Below, piece by piece: positions 13,401 through 56,473 of a DNA stretch of 63,489 nucleotides. The position numbers and the translations under genes were made by a program. The number at the start of each line of letters is the position of its first letter. Position 1 is the stretch's first letter. The notes beneath the pieces were generated by a model. The model did no database searches and was not told the DNA's origin. It saw only the letters and a list, made by a program, of their open reading frames with translations. The stretch is from positions 1 through 63,489 of the forward strand of contig JBAMDO010000312.1 of the NCBI GenBank assembly GCA_037074765.1, read 5' to 3'. The stretch comes from Mansonella perstans (lineage: Eukaryota > Nematoda > Chromadorea > Rhabditida > Onchocercidae).

Positions 13401-14266
13401 TAATTAAATTAAATGTCAAGCAAAGCTAATTGTTCACTTTTATTTGTTTGCAAATCTACTAAACACATTATTTGAGGCCAAATAATGTGACATTTATCTC
13501 TCCATTCATTCTTTCCCTTAAATATTCGCTGGACAATGCAAATTGCGTAAATGTTGTTAATTATTTAAGACTAATTATCAGCCTAAGTGTTGGTAATTAT
13601 TCAAGACTACAACTAATTATATGACTAATATCGACTAATTATCAATCGAAGAGACGATGAAATAGTTGTAGTTTTTAACGATTTCAAATGAAGAGAACTT
13701 GCATGTTTGGGTTTAGATTAGTAAAACTAATAAGCAAAATAATAAATGTTGTTTGTTTGCTTGCCAAACATATTATTACACAAGAAAATTACAGTAATTA
13801 ATTACTAAAGTCTCTGTCTGGAAGTTTATTTACAAATAATCCGGTTTTCAACGAGGCGAAGCATTGGATGGATGGATGGGAAAAATGGGAAAGGAAAAAG
13901 AGGAGTGGAACAGAATTTTGCAACAAATTTAATAAATATTGTTCGGCATGGGAAATAATTAATTTTTTCAATTCATTTAAAATTTTTCGTTTTGAATCAA
14001 TTACAAATCGAATAGATGAAATTTCCTTTGTTAAAATCTTCAAAGCAATTAGTATTCATTTAAAAATGTTTCGTTCTTTTCTGTACATGATGAATAGTTT
14101 TATTAAATTCCCTTCTGAATTAATTTACAAAAAAAAAATTTAAATATAGAAAACTTTAAAAGAATTTAAGCAATTAATTAACCACAATTAATTTCCTGCG
14201 CTTTCCAGTAATTGTCTTATTAACTGTTTTCTTTTTTTAAATTTTAATTTATGATAATTTTTTTTT
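10461..14266. other. AT-rich non-coding DNA
   Basis: No supported gene. Pyrimidine-rich at 11130-11530. An 11-bp inverted repeat CACAAGTTCAA/TTGAACTTGTG at 12368-12378 and 12394-12404 could form a hairpin. Confidence 0.5.
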
Positions 14267-14290
14267 GGGGGGGGGGAGGGGAGAGGGGGT
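14267..14290 (+). other. G-tract, candidate G-quadruplex
   Basis: After a T run, ten consecutive G are followed by AGGGGAGAGGGGG. It has enough G runs for a quadruplex and is exceptional in DNA this AT-rich. Confidence 0.6.
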
Positions 14291-14804
14291 AATTTTCATT
14301 CAAACTAATTTAATTTAATTTTTTAAATCTCTGTTTTTTCCATATTATATTTTATAAATGAAGGAATTAATTCTTTTTTGTTCAATTTTCTGTTTGAAAT
14401 TAAAATTTGTTTTTATAATACGGATTTATTTTCGTTTCCATTTAATTCATTTGACAAGCATCGGTCATTTCCTTGAGATGTCTTGAAGTATGAAATGAAG
14501 TGGACTGAGGTGTGAAATATTTGTCAAATTTCATTTGCTTCTTTTATATTTTTTTTAACTTTACGTGGATCAAGTATTACTCATAATCTATGCACGTCAT
14601 TTACTAATTAATGTCGCATTGTCCGACAAGTCATAAAGTCCTTTCTGAAATTACCGACCATTGACAACAGTGATTAGTATTGATTGGAAATTGAATTAGT
14701 AATGATCATTTCATTCTTACGGTATTAATTTATTGATACATGCATATTGTTTGTATAAATTAGTGTTCCTTTTTTCGTTTTCTTCTTCCGCCAGAAAATC
14801 ATCA

Positions 14805-15140
14805 CTATCGTCATTTTATCATCATTATCATCATTGTCATTTTATCGTCATCATTATTGTCATTTTATCATCATCGTTATTGTCATTTCATCATCATCGT
14901 CATCATCATTATTGTCATTTCATCATCATCATCATCATCATTATTGTCATTTTATCATCATCATTATTGTCATTTCATCATCATCGTCATCATCATTATT
15001 GTCATTTCATCATCATCGTCATCATCATTATTGTCATTTCATCATCATCGTCATCATCATTATTGTCATTTCATCATCATCGTCATCATTATTGTCATTT
15101 TTATTATTACTACTGTTATCGTTGTTATTATTGTCATTGT
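14805..15140. repeat. Compound ATC/ATT trinucleotide array with higher-order unit
   Basis: Repeats of CATCATCATTATTGTCATTT in units of 24-36 bp. The Ser/His/Ile ORFs in all three frames across this stretch are artefacts. Confidence 0.9.
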
Positions 15141-15990
15141 AATTATAGATGTAAATTCTTTTCCATCAGTATGTCTCTTTCTGTCTTTTTTCCTCATTCC
15201 CTTTATATTTCCTCCCTCTCTTCCTTTCCTCTCTCCACTTTTCTCTTTCTTCTCTTTTTCTAAAAACCTTACGATTGTTGCTGTTAGTGTTGGTTATTGT
15301 AATAGTTGTGATATATTCATATATTCGATGTGATGTGTTTCATTGTTACTCCTTTCATTCTTTCCCCTTCTCTTCCTCCTCTTTCTTCCTTCTCTCTCTC
15401 CTCTTTCTTCCTGCTTTCTCTTATCTTTCTTCCTTCTCTTCCTCCTCTTCCTTCTTCTATATGAATCCAGCAAAGTAAGTTGGAATAGGAATCAGTGACA
15501 TAAATCACATATTGATTATAGACTTCGATAACTTACGGATGTGATCCGAAGAATGAATGAGTGAATCGATCAAAATGAATGAGTGAATCGATCCCATTTC
15601 TTACACATTTTTTTCAGCGATCTTTCCATGGAAAATTGAAGAGAAAGGAATTGATCATATACATATACATATTAATACCGGCAGTCCTATGCTATTATCT
15701 GTTTCACATACATACATACGTACACATACACACATGCACATGCGCGTACATGCATGTACACAGATACATAGGCGTACAAGGGAAGAAATATTGTTGAATG
15801 GTTGTAAGTGTGGGGTATATTTATTTGTTATTCATTGATTCGTTGTTTATAAATGGCTGAAAGTTTTTTCTATTTGTGACAAAAACTACGAAATGAAACG
15901 TTCAATTTAAATATGTCCTTTGACTTTTTTCTTCTTTTCATTGTACACAAACAAACAGAACAGTAAACAATTAAACATTTGAATTGTCAA
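15141..15990. other. Non-coding; CT-rich 15170-15470 and CA/CATG-rich 15706-15770
   Basis: A pyrimidine-rich tract, then a direct repeat GAATGAATGAGTGAATCGAT near 15552-15590, then interrupted CA repeats. Confidence 0.5.
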
Positions 15991-15992
15991 AT

Positions 15993-16385
15993 TGATTTCT
16001 TTTTCAAATTCATTTTACTTTTAATTTGTGGTTATTTTGAAAAGTTCACTTTTAATACTTTTTGTTTTTATGGAAAAGTTAATCACATTTGTTAGAATTG
16101 AATATCTGGCTAGTGTGTCAGCGTGGGCGGGTCGAGGGGCAGAAAATTAAAATAAAAGTTTTCCTTTTTTTGGATTCAATGTATTTGTTTTGGTTCTCTT
16201 TTTCAAATCCATTTCACCTTGTAATTTGCGGTTATTTTGAAAAGTTCACTTTTAATACTTTCTGTTTTTATGGGAAAGATAATCACATTTGTTAGAACAT
16301 GTAGGTGTGTGCGTAGGTGGGTGGAGGGGAAGAGAATTAGAATGAAAAGTTTTTCTTTTTTTAGATTTAATATATTTATTTTGCC
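15993..16385. repeat. 200-bp tandem duplication
   Basis: GTTATTTTGAAAAGTTCACT occurs at 16031 and 16231, an exact 200-bp offset. Similarity extends on both sides, including TTAATCACATTTGTTAGAA and a G-rich segment. The copies are moderately diverged. The two ORFs here start inside the two copies. Confidence 0.85.
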
Positions 16386-17334
16386 AACTAAGTGCGCATT
16401 TTCTTTTTTTCTGCTTCTTCTTTTGCCTTCTCTTTGGAAAGATTCTTTAATCGTTGATCTGTTAGGGGAAAATAAGGCATTTCTTTCCCCTTTTTAATTC
16501 ATCATTTCAAAAAGAAAGCTGAGAGAGAGAGAGTGATGTAGGATTAGAGTGTTTGCATGTTTGCTTTTTTATTTTGTGAAAATTTCTAATAAATTCAAGA
16601 AGTTCGTGAAATTCAATAATATGTGTTATTCAACAACAGTAGTATAAATTAAACGCAGGAAGTTAGTTAAAGAATGTGTCGGTTGGTTGTTATTTAATTT
16701 TAAACTTTTTTCTTCATAGCTGACTTCCTGTTTCCTGAAATGCCCTTTGGTGCATTTTCCGGAATTCTTTTTGACCTCTTTCCATTCTTGACCATTTAAA
16801 TTTACAGTTATTTGAATCAAATGTCCATTTAGCACTAATAGCAATACTCATTCATTGACTCCATTATATTAATCAGGCTCTGTCTTATAGACAGTGCAAC
16901 ATTCATCGAGGGAATTCCCAGAAAATCATAAATGGATAAATCATTTAGATAATTGTTTTATTGAAACAAGTAATTGAAAGTATGGAATTGGAAATTAATT
17001 TTGGAATACTATTTCGACTTTCATTATTTCATTTCCACTTTCTTCAGTAAATTACCAAATATCATTTCTATTTTCATTCTTTTTCAATTATCAATTTTTT
17101 CTCTTTCTAAAATGCTAGTATTTCTATGCAATATCAGCGTGAAGTTGTTGTTGTTGTTGTTGTTGGGTGGTCGATCGGTCGGTGATATCATTCAGCCATC
17201 GTTTTGCCTAAAATGTCCGGAAATGAGCTATTTTTTTAACTGATATTACGTGCAGGTAGATAAATTCATATATATAACCAACCACACGCTAACATATATA
17301 CACAGCTATATATGCCACATTGATGCAACACATA
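16386..17334. other. Non-coding DNA
   Basis: No supported gene. A short TTG repeat at 17142-17165 is followed by GGTCGATCGGTCGG. Confidence 0.5.
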
Positions 17335-17412
17335 ACATACATACATATATACACACACATACACAGACATACACATACACACACACACACACAACACACA
17401 CATACACATACA
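17335..17412. repeat. CA/CATA microsatellite
   Basis: Interrupted CA and CATA repeats. Confidence 0.85.
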
Positions 17413-17489
17413 TACTCATCGTAAACTGAGCAGCAGCAGCTCGCTCATTTTTATGCTTTTCACATAAATTGAACGGTTCAGAGAAGCCA

Positions 17490-17590
17490 GCGATGGCGGC
17501 GACGGCAATGACGACGACGACGACGACGACGGCAGCGATGGCAGCGACAGATGCGGCGGCAATGGCGGCAATAAGCACGTCAGAGTGATG
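17490..17590. other. GC-rich GNC trinucleotide islet with CpG cluster
   Basis: ATGGCGGCGACGGCAATGAC followed by a run of ACG and GCN triplets. On the plus strand a 32-codon Ala/Thr frame runs from ATG at 17493 to TGA. There is no clear donor. It may be a repeat-derived islet or part of a regulatory or 5' UTR element. Confidence 0.4.
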
Positions 17591-18340
17591 ATTTGTTCTT
17601 TTTTTTAAAATTTATTCCAGTCATATTTTAACGATAATTTAATTTGATTAATAGCAAAGATATGTGTAAATAATGGATTTAAATCTGTGAAGTTTTAGTT
17701 GCGTGTAAATTAATTTAAATTTTATTTACCAAAAATTACATTTCTCCAATTTTCATATTTCTTTTCATTCTCCGTTTTGCATTATTTTCAATTGAATTTT
17801 CGTTATTTTTTGTGGGAAAATGAAAGCTTCGATTTCAATGCTACTATTATTAGCATTGAGTAGGACAAGTAATGAATCATTAAGTATCATAATTAACTTT
17901 CCAGGTGAGAGCTATGCGACATTAATTCAGTACTAACTGACATCTTTTAATTTGGTATAAAAAGCGGAATTCATAAGTGTTAGACTTTTTGTTCAATGCA
18001 TTTTGTGTGATATTTGCACTTTCTTTTCTCGAGAAATTCAAGTTTTTTTTTTCTTTTTTTTTTATTTTCTTTGAACATTTCTCACATTTTTGTTCATTTC
18101 TCAGTATGTTAATGATAGGTTAGAAGTAAAGGTACGATCAATGAAATTATCTTAAAACAATTATAAACTCGAATCTGAAATGTTTTTTCAATCAAATTTT
18201 TCTTCTCAGTTTTTTTCGAACAAATTTTAATTCAAAGTGTCAATAAAATAGTGCACAGAATTGTAAACTGATTCCCTCCTGTTTGTTCTTCTTTCTAATA
18301 TTTAAGAGCATTTGTGAATATTAATTGATTAGGGATGGTT
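17591..18340. other. AT-rich non-coding DNA
   Basis: Nothing recognised. Confidence 0.5.
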
Positions 18341-18349
18341 ACATTTATA

Positions 18350-18490
18350 TGTTTTTGTATGTGTGTGTGTGAGCCTGTGTATGTTTTTGTATGTATGTGT
18401 ATGTGTGTGTATGTAAATATGTATACATTCCATAAATATGCGTGTGTATGTTTGTATGTATGTATGTATGTATTTGTGTGTGCGTGTTTC
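18350..18490. repeat. TG/TGTA microsatellite
   Basis: Interrupted GT and GTAT repeats; the Cys/Val ORFs across it are artefacts. Confidence 0.85.
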
Positions 18491-19024
18491 GTTTTTAAAA
18501 TTTATTTTCAGTTTTTTTTTTTTATTGAAAACGCATAATATTTTATTGTCGAGTAGTAAAATTGCTTTAAAAATATTTAAAATAAATCTTAAAAAAGTTT
18601 TTTTAAATTTCCATGACTTTTTTCAGTTTTTCTTGTTTCATCTTAATGTTAAATTATACATTTATTGATTGATCATTAGGTGCATAATTATAAAAATGAC
18701 AAAATATAAATTTCTCTTAAGAAAAATGTCTTCTTCAAATTTTAACTTCAGAATGACACACTGCTCGATGTCACTTACAGATCAAATGACATCAAAGCAT
18801 AATGTTTGATATGATTTGTTATTTAATTTTTGAAAATTTTAAATTATCAGCCAATTCTCTTTCTCTTTACATTTCTCATTCCATAACTATTCCTTACATA
18901 CTATAATTCTTTATTGCAACAAAAAAAAACTTTTTTTTGAGAAATTTCAAAATCATTTTAAATTGGTTACAAATTAGTAACGCTCGCTTGGATAAATAAA
19001 TATTACATCGATTGAAATCATTCA
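18491..19024. other. AT-rich non-coding DNA
   Basis: Nothing recognised. Confidence 0.5.
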
Positions 19025-19160
19025 GTGAGAGAGAGAGAGAGAGAGAAGGACACTTTGTAGAGAGGGCGAGAGGGAACACTTTATAGAGAATAAGAGAGAG
19101 AGAGAGGGAAGGAAGAACACTTTGTAGAGAAAGAGAGAGAGAGAGAAGGACACTTTATCA
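19025..19160. repeat. GA-rich repeat with embedded ACACTTTGTAGAG unit
   Basis: Four copies of GGACACTTTGTAGAGA (with variants) are separated by (GA)n runs, spaced about 30-50 bp apart. Confidence 0.8.
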
Positions 19161-19474
19161 GGCATTTCATTTAATGCTCTTTAATCTTATATAATTCCAA
19201 CAGCCAACATTTATCTCACTATAATAATGTATTTTCACATATTTCGTTTCATTCATAAAATAACTATTTTTGGTTTTTTTGGCTTCTCTCTTTTCAAATT
19301 TCATCAAATCATAGCAATAATCTCTCATCTTTCTCTTCTTCTCTCTTTTCCATTTATTGAGTGTACTGTTTATCATAGTTAATTAGCTTAATTAATTCTT
19401 GTTTATTAAATATATCAAAAGTACAAAATAACATTTGCAAATTGATTCCTTTTTCTTTAATCACTTTATGATGG

Positions 19475-19625
19475 GAAATAATAGTAATAATTATAATAAT
19501 AAGGTAATAGTGATAAATGAAGAGTAATATTAATAATGATAATTATAATGAAGGAGTAGTGATAATTGAGTAGTAATTTTAATAATAATAATTATAATAA
19601 TGAGGGAATAGTGATAAGGAAGAGT
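19475..19625. repeat. AAT-rich degenerate tandem repeat, about 57 bp
   Basis: Three copies of a unit with AATAATTATAATAAT and AGTAGTGATAA-type sequence. Confidence 0.6.
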
Positions 19626-20748
19626 TAATTGATCTAAATTGAGCCTTATTTGATAAAGTGGAAACTTTAAGTTGATGTTCCAACAAAAAAATTGTTGGAA
19701 CTTATTCCTATCATCCTTCATTACTTCGACTGTCACTGATTATTGTAATGTCAGTGTTATACTAATATACTTTTTAAATTTGCCTCATTTCATCATTGCT
19801 AATTTCAGGCAAAAAGGGGAGAACTAAGTACTTATTTGTTTTTTTTTTTTTAGAATTAGCTACTTAATATTAATTCACATTAAATGTTCCAATTATATTC
19901 ACTATTATTATTTCATCGATTTCTATAATTTTATTTTATATTACATCGAATTATATTATACTTCAAAGTATATCTGAATTATATCATATTCGAATTATAT
20001 TATATTTCGAATTAATTAATTGAATTATATCCATGGAATTCTATAATTCTTCAAATGTAATTTCTTTTTTCTTGATAGAATATTAGTAGTGGAATAAACA
20101 TTAGTACGATAATTAGTTTTATTATATTTTTTGTTTAAAAGTTGAAAAGCAATAGTTTCGTTGCCTAAGAACAGCTTTAGGAATAGTAATATTATGATGA
20201 TGTTAATGATGATGATTGATGATAGTAATAACATTAGTAATAGTAATAATAGCCATTGTAATCAATAACAGGACAAATCGAGATAATGATGATGGTGTTA
20301 GCGATGATAACGAAGGTGACAGTGTTTGGTATGGTGATATGGCTGATGATGATAGCGGTGATACGAGAGTGATAGTATATTTGGTATAGTGATATGATGG
20401 TGAAAGCTTAAAGCTCTTGTTAGGAAATTTGCAAATTAACTTGCCACTTAATATTTACAAATCTATTCATCAGCTAGCTGAGAAATAAACTAATTATATT
20501 AAGCATCTGTTTGTGTCTGTTTCCTCATCAATTAATTCACTCTCTTCGTCGGTCTAATTAACTTTGCAAGCTAGCTAGTTCATTAAACAAATAGATAGAT
20601 AGATGAGATAATGAATAGATGAAGAGATGAAAGTCTGGTTAACTTGATTCAAGAATTGATTCGATTTCCGCTATAGTTATGTTCTATACGATTATATTAA
20701 TTATATTAATGACTACGATTATACCCATTACAGCATGGATATAATCGT
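19626..20748. other. Non-coding; GAT-rich repeats 20185-20400
   Basis: ATT/GATGAT-rich low-complexity sequence; no gene. Confidence 0.5.
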
Positions 20749-21178
20749 ATGCCTAAATTAGAAATAAGAAATAATGCCTAAATTAGAAATAAGAAAACAT
20801 TAATAAATCTTTGAAGAATTTCATTGTTTAAATCTTTGAGTGACATTTTGAAGTCACTATATTTGTTGTAATTATTTGTATAGTTTATAAATTTTTATTT
20901 ATTTGAATTTTTAGTTAGGAATTAAATGTTTGATTACAAGTAAATATTCAATTAAATGCTATTTACATTCAAATCATTTCGTTTTCTTCTTTCAATAACA
21001 ATTTAATAGTTTAAATTATTAAATTTGAGAAATTTAATGAAGCAAGTAAGTAAAGGATAAGTTCTTTTATTGTATTAGCAAGCAATTATATTAATTGGGC
21101 ATCGCATAATGTAATTAAGTTTCTAATATGCCTTTTATTTATGTTGGCAGTTGTTTTCTTATTTCTAATTTAGGCATT
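20749..21178. mobile_element. Candidate non-autonomous inverted-repeat element (MITE-like)
   Basis: A perfect 26-bp inverted repeat joins 20773-20798 and 21153-21178; the arms begin AATGCCTAAATTAGAAATAA. A partial direct copy of the left arm lies at 20749-20772. The internal 354 bp have no coding capacity. No clear target-site duplication was found, so a simple inverted duplication is the alternative. Confidence 0.4.
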
Positions 21179-22133
21179 TAAATTAAGCTGAAATTGATGA
21201 GCGAAATTTTGCTGTTTTCAATTGAATTCATGTATTTCTCTTCTTCATTTCTCATCTCTCTTTTTCTCTCTCTCTCTTTCACTCCATCTGTCCATTTTTT
21301 TTCGAATAAACTCTATTCAAATGTAAAAATGAAAAAAAAAAAAAGAAGGAAAATGGACTAAATTTAGAGTTTGGGAAGAAGGGACGAATATTATGAAAAT
21401 TATTAAAGTCATCGCAAAAAGATAAAAAGGACAGGTAGTAATTAACTACTCAATTAATATTTAGTTCAGTCTTTTTCTTTCTTTCTGTTCTCTAATCATC
21501 TATCTTTCGTCTGCCTCTCTCTCTTTTCTAAATAATTAGTTCAATAAAAAAAATAAATTACGCATGAAATTGTCAAAGTTTATTAAAACTACGATAATAT
21601 TCATATATAAGAGAGAGATTGTGCTTGTTTTTAATGCACAAATGGAAGTAATTACTTTTTTTGAACCTATTAAATGAGAATTTATTACCTTTGGATTGGA
21701 TCAGATGGTTTATTTCCTCAACAATAAATTCTTTTTCTTTCCCTCTCTCTCTCTTCTCTCTCTCCTTCTTATTCTCCACTATAAATCATCTCTTTGCCTC
21801 TTTTCCCTCTCTTGCTCTTTATCTAATCTCTCTTTTAATTAACCGCTTAAGAAATTTAGTAAAATGTCATGATAGCATATCCGAACAGTTGCAGCGATCT
21901 TTTCCTGTTTTTAATTTATTTTTAACAAATTAATTATTCATTTTAATATTGTGTTGATATTTTAAAATTCTTACGAATTGAAATGTATATTAGAGAAAAA
22001 ACATTCTGCGTAATTGTGAAATTCGAAATTAATGTTGAGAGATGGAATATTTATCTGTACATATCTCTGATAGAAGCGAGCTTAATTTAAATTCATTGAT
22101 TAATTGCCTCCGAAATTTCGAACATGAAGATTT
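21179..22133. other. AT-rich non-coding DNA with CT tracts
   Basis: CT-rich at 21240-21295 and 21735-21835; no gene. Confidence 0.5.
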
Positions 22134-22215
22134 CCACTGCTATTATTATTATTATTCCTTATTATTATTATTATTATTGTTTATTATTATTATTATATTA
22201 TTATTATTATTATTA

Positions 22216-22264
<49 letters not shown>

Positions 22265-22281
22265 TATTATTATTATTATTA

Positions 22282-22324
<43 letters not shown>

Positions 22325-22351
22325 TATTATTATTATTATATATTATTATTA

Positions 22352-22442
<91 letters not shown>

Positions 22443-22560
22443 TACTATTTATTGTTATTATTATTATTATTATCACTTTATTGTTACTATTATTACCAGT
22501 AATAACTAATAATTATTCTTGATTACTGTTATTATTAGTAGTAATAATAATATTATTATT
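22134..22560. repeat. (ATT)n microsatellite array, about 430 bp
   Basis: Nearly pure TTA/ATT triplets with single-base slips that shift the register. It lies about 0.7 kb upstream of the AUTS2-like start. The poly-Tyr/Leu/Ile ORFs are artefacts. Confidence 0.95.
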
Positions 22561-23285
22561 GTTATTTCTAAACATTGTCCTACATATGTTAGGAATGTTT
22601 TGTTTGCAAACGAATGGATGCATTGACAAAGGGGTTTTTTCTTTATTTCAGTTCTTATAGGAGCAGTGATAATTAATTGTTCGTTCTTTTTGACTTTTGA
22701 CCTTTCCGTGTACGCCCATTGCGTAAATTATTGCTTTAATTGAACTTTTCATCAGATCATTCGCATCGGGGAATTACTTTCTTTCTCTTTCTTCTCATTC
22801 AAATACAATTATTTCTCGTCTCATCAATTATGTTTACGCTTACGTTTACGTAATTTAACATTTATTTGTGTGGGTGGACAGATCAAAAAAAATACTTGAA
22901 AAATTTAGGAATTTTTGGATTTTGAAATTTTGCATCTATCTGTAAATATCGTAGTGGGCGCATATTATTGGCAACATCATTTACACGGATATTTACTTCA
23001 ATTAATTTATTATTTCCATTATTACTGCTATTTTCATTTCTACCATCTTTGCTACTGCAACTATTATTGTTGCTGCTACAACTACAACCAGTATTATTAT
23101 ACTTACTACAACAGCAACAACAACAATTCCAAGATAGTAGCATCAACTGTTGTTACAGCAACAACAACTGCTACTGCTACTGCTGCTAGTACAGTTACTT
23201 TTGTTGATGTTTTAATGTTTTGGTTGAACAATAATCTGAATCATCAGCGCACCTGAATCATCAGATATTCCATGCAATTGATGGT
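22561..23285 (+). promoter_or_regulatory. Presumed 5' UTR / promoter-proximal region of the AUTS2-like gene
   Basis: This is the first stretch after the long ATT array. It has above-background GC islets, for example CCGTGTACGCCCATTGCG near 22708 and repeated TTTACG near 22829-22850. From 23040 to 23200 there are short CAA, ACT and TGCTAC repeats that are open in two frames but low in complexity. No TATA box with a convincing context was seen. Assignment as promoter/UTR rests on position only. Confidence 0.3.

Positions 23286-23289
<4 letters not shown>
23281..23289 (+). promoter_or_regulatory. Minimal two-codon uORF overlapping the AUTS2-like start
   Basis: ATG GTA TGA at 23281-23289 is a complete Met-Val-stop frame. 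Its TGA overlaps the ATG of the main frame at 23286. This arrangement could lower or tune initiation if 23286 is the true start. Confidence 0.35.
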
Positions 23290-53874
<30,585 letters not shown>

Positions 53875-56455
53875 CCATAACCTAGTAGAGAGGATTTAAG
53901 AGGAAAATGATTGATTTTGGTTGATTAAAGTTCATATCATCAGTTCAAGGATGGAGAAACTGGTGATTTAATTAATTAAAACTCCTTTTCTCTGGAGTAT
54001 GAATGATAAATTACTGTGGTTAAATCATTCGGATGGCGCATAAATCTGTTGGAACCTTTTTGATTGAATTACGATGAAATGATGTTCCTCAATAAATAGG
54101 TTAATCTGTCAGCATATAAGTTGTTGTAGAAACACGGGTATTGATCGGGTAACTTGCATAAAAGAATCTAAATGATGTTTGGAAATTGATTTGTTGTTTG
54201 ATTTTGTATTATTCCTTAAGTAAATCAATCATTGGTGATTTGTAATAGATATGTGTTATCGTAGTGTTTCATATGTTCAAATAGTGAAGTGAAATACAGT
54301 GTGCTTTCATCGCTTTTGGTTCGAGGTTTTACCAGCGTTTTGAGTTTTAAGGTTTTATCGGTTTTACCGGCAAAACGGTGAGGTTTTACGCGGTTTTAGG
54401 TTTAAAGCGCCAAGGTTTCACTCTTTTCCCCAATCATTTCATGAAACGGGTCGTCTCAAAACACGGATGATTATTCAATTTATTTCATTTGATTCTCTTT
54501 CATAATTTATGCTTGACAGATGAATCAATTGTAACTATCCATTCCTGTTCTGATCTGGGCAAAGTTTCGATCAATAATTTGATCAATTTTGATCAACAAG
54601 TACAAGTAGTAATGGGATAATTTGGTTAATGTTGTAATTAACATTAATCTCTGCTTTCATTAATTCCCTTTTTCCTGCCATATTAAATGAGGAAATGCTT
54701 AAAAAAAATTTGAAACGAAATTCAATCGGTGGAAATGCCATTTTATGTCATTCATTAATTTTTGCAAATTTTTTTTATTGCACTTTTTCTGTAAAAAAAA
54801 AAGCCATTTCTTTTAAATTTCAAAATCTTTCAAACTATCTTTGAACAGTTTTAAGATTTCTCAGTAGGATGATGATGCAGCGAGTATAAGATATGTATGA
54901 AGTTTCTCCAAAAGATCGATTTCTTGTTTTTTGATTTTAATTTTAACGATCACATCTAACTGTGATCAATGGAAACAATGAACTATTCATTTAGTAAACC
55001 ATTTAATTTAAATAAGATAATGTAAAAGAAATCGAAATTTGGGGTAATTTGTAGTTACTGTATAAAGTTAATCCTAATTAGTGTTGTTGTGTAATTAACT
55101 TCTGGTGAATCACCTGTTGTTACAGCAGCTGTTACATCCTATTAGTTGTTATTACACAAGATCTATTGGAAAAAAGTGTGGAAAAAAATGTCACATATTA
55201 TTTGCTTTTTTGATTTCATTGAATTGATGCTTTCGTATTTCAAAATTAATTTTTATTCTTAATTTGTTTACTTTAAAGTATTTTTATTTATTTTCTTGTT
55301 CCTTAATTAATAGAGGGAAATGACAATTGGTATAAAAACTAGTTATGTTTTTGTATTTATTTTATTACTTACCTGATTGATTAATCCTTTGTCGGTTTTT
55401 TTATTGTTTTCCTTCTTTTCTTTGTCTAATTAAATTTACTGTGTATTAATTAATGTCACCGTGTGTGTATATGTATGTTCTTTGTAGATGATTTTTTTTG
55501 CTCTTTCTGTTTTCAAAAAAATTTTCGTTTCATTTTTTGCCAATTCTTTCATTTTTTATTGTTTCCATAAAATATTTCACAAGTGATCCATTTCTTTCCT
55601 TGTCGCATATAAATTTCGTTTCTTGCGGTTTTTTTAAAGAAAATTTTAAAAAACTTTGAAAAGAAATGTGATGAAATGTTTTATGTAAATTGACAAGTTA
55701 GGGAAAAAATTTTCTTTTTTTGACAATGTTTTTTCGAAAAAAACTGAATAATAAACTAATTTATCATTTTGGAAAAAGTGAAAACTGAATTAAAAAGAAA
55801 ACGAAGTGATTCATTGGGACAGTGAGGGAGAAACAGAAGTGATTTATGGGACAGAGGGAGAAAAACAACAAAACATTTGATTGATATGTGGTATGGCAAA
55901 AAAAAGAGGAAGTGGAGCATCATCGCTTCAATCGTAGAATTTCAAATTTCGAAAGCAAATTTTTTTTAAAATTCGAGCTTTGCTAATGCATATATATAAA
56001 TACTAGTACTCAGAATATCTGTGAATACTAGTATTCGGGAAAATGCATCCTTAACGGCGTTTATTCTTCTCTGAGGGATATTGATGATGATAGAGATAGA
56101 GAAAGAATGTGGATGAAAATGTGAACAACTAAAAGATAATTAAACTTCGATTTCATCTCAACACCACTGTCTTTTGAAAATTCATCGTTATCATATAGTA
56201 GTTTTGATTTAATTAAAACTGATAGTGAATTAGTAGGTACTAGAAGCATGATCTTATGACCTGGTACTAATTAGCAATTGAAAGATGTGTGAAATGAGGC
56301 AATCCTAATGTGTGAAGTATACGGCAATAATGAGCCAAGCTTCATTTCTTTTATTCTTTCCCTCTCTCGCTATTGTATTGTCTCTGAGAGCGAATTCTGC
56401 AGTGCAAGTGTGAATTATCAAGAAATACAGCAGTAATAATCAAACATTGACAATA
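53875..56455. other. 3' flank between the convergent AUTS2-like and ubl3 genes
   Basis: Presumed 3' UTR followed by intergenic DNA. It includes a GGTTTTAC-rich patch at 54310-54425 and otherwise AT-rich sequence. No ORF with support. Confidence 0.5.
54091..54096 (+). terminator. Candidate poly(A) signal for the AUTS2-like gene
   Basis: AATAAA about 215 nt after the TAG stop. The position is reasonable, but AATAAA is common by chance in DNA this AT-rich. Confidence 0.3.
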
Positions 56456-56473
56456 TTTATTTGTTTGTTTATT
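56456..56473 (-). terminator. Candidate poly(A) signals for ubl3
   Basis: Two TTTATT hexamers on the plus strand (AATAAA on the minus strand), at 56456-56461 and 56468-56473, lie about 300 nt beyond the exon 4a stop. Confidence 0.35.

Noticed and set aside
14733..15333. ORFs of up to 176 codons rich in Ser, His and Ile
   Set aside because: All three frames of the ATC/ATT array; repeat artefact.
22042..22522. ORFs of poly-Tyr, poly-Leu and poly-Ile
   Set aside because: Register variants of the (ATT)n array.
22883..23256. ORFs around 22.9-23.2 kb with Tyr/Asn/Cys repeats
   Set aside because: Low-complexity triplet repeats on both strands; at best the 5' UTR of the AUTS2-like gene.
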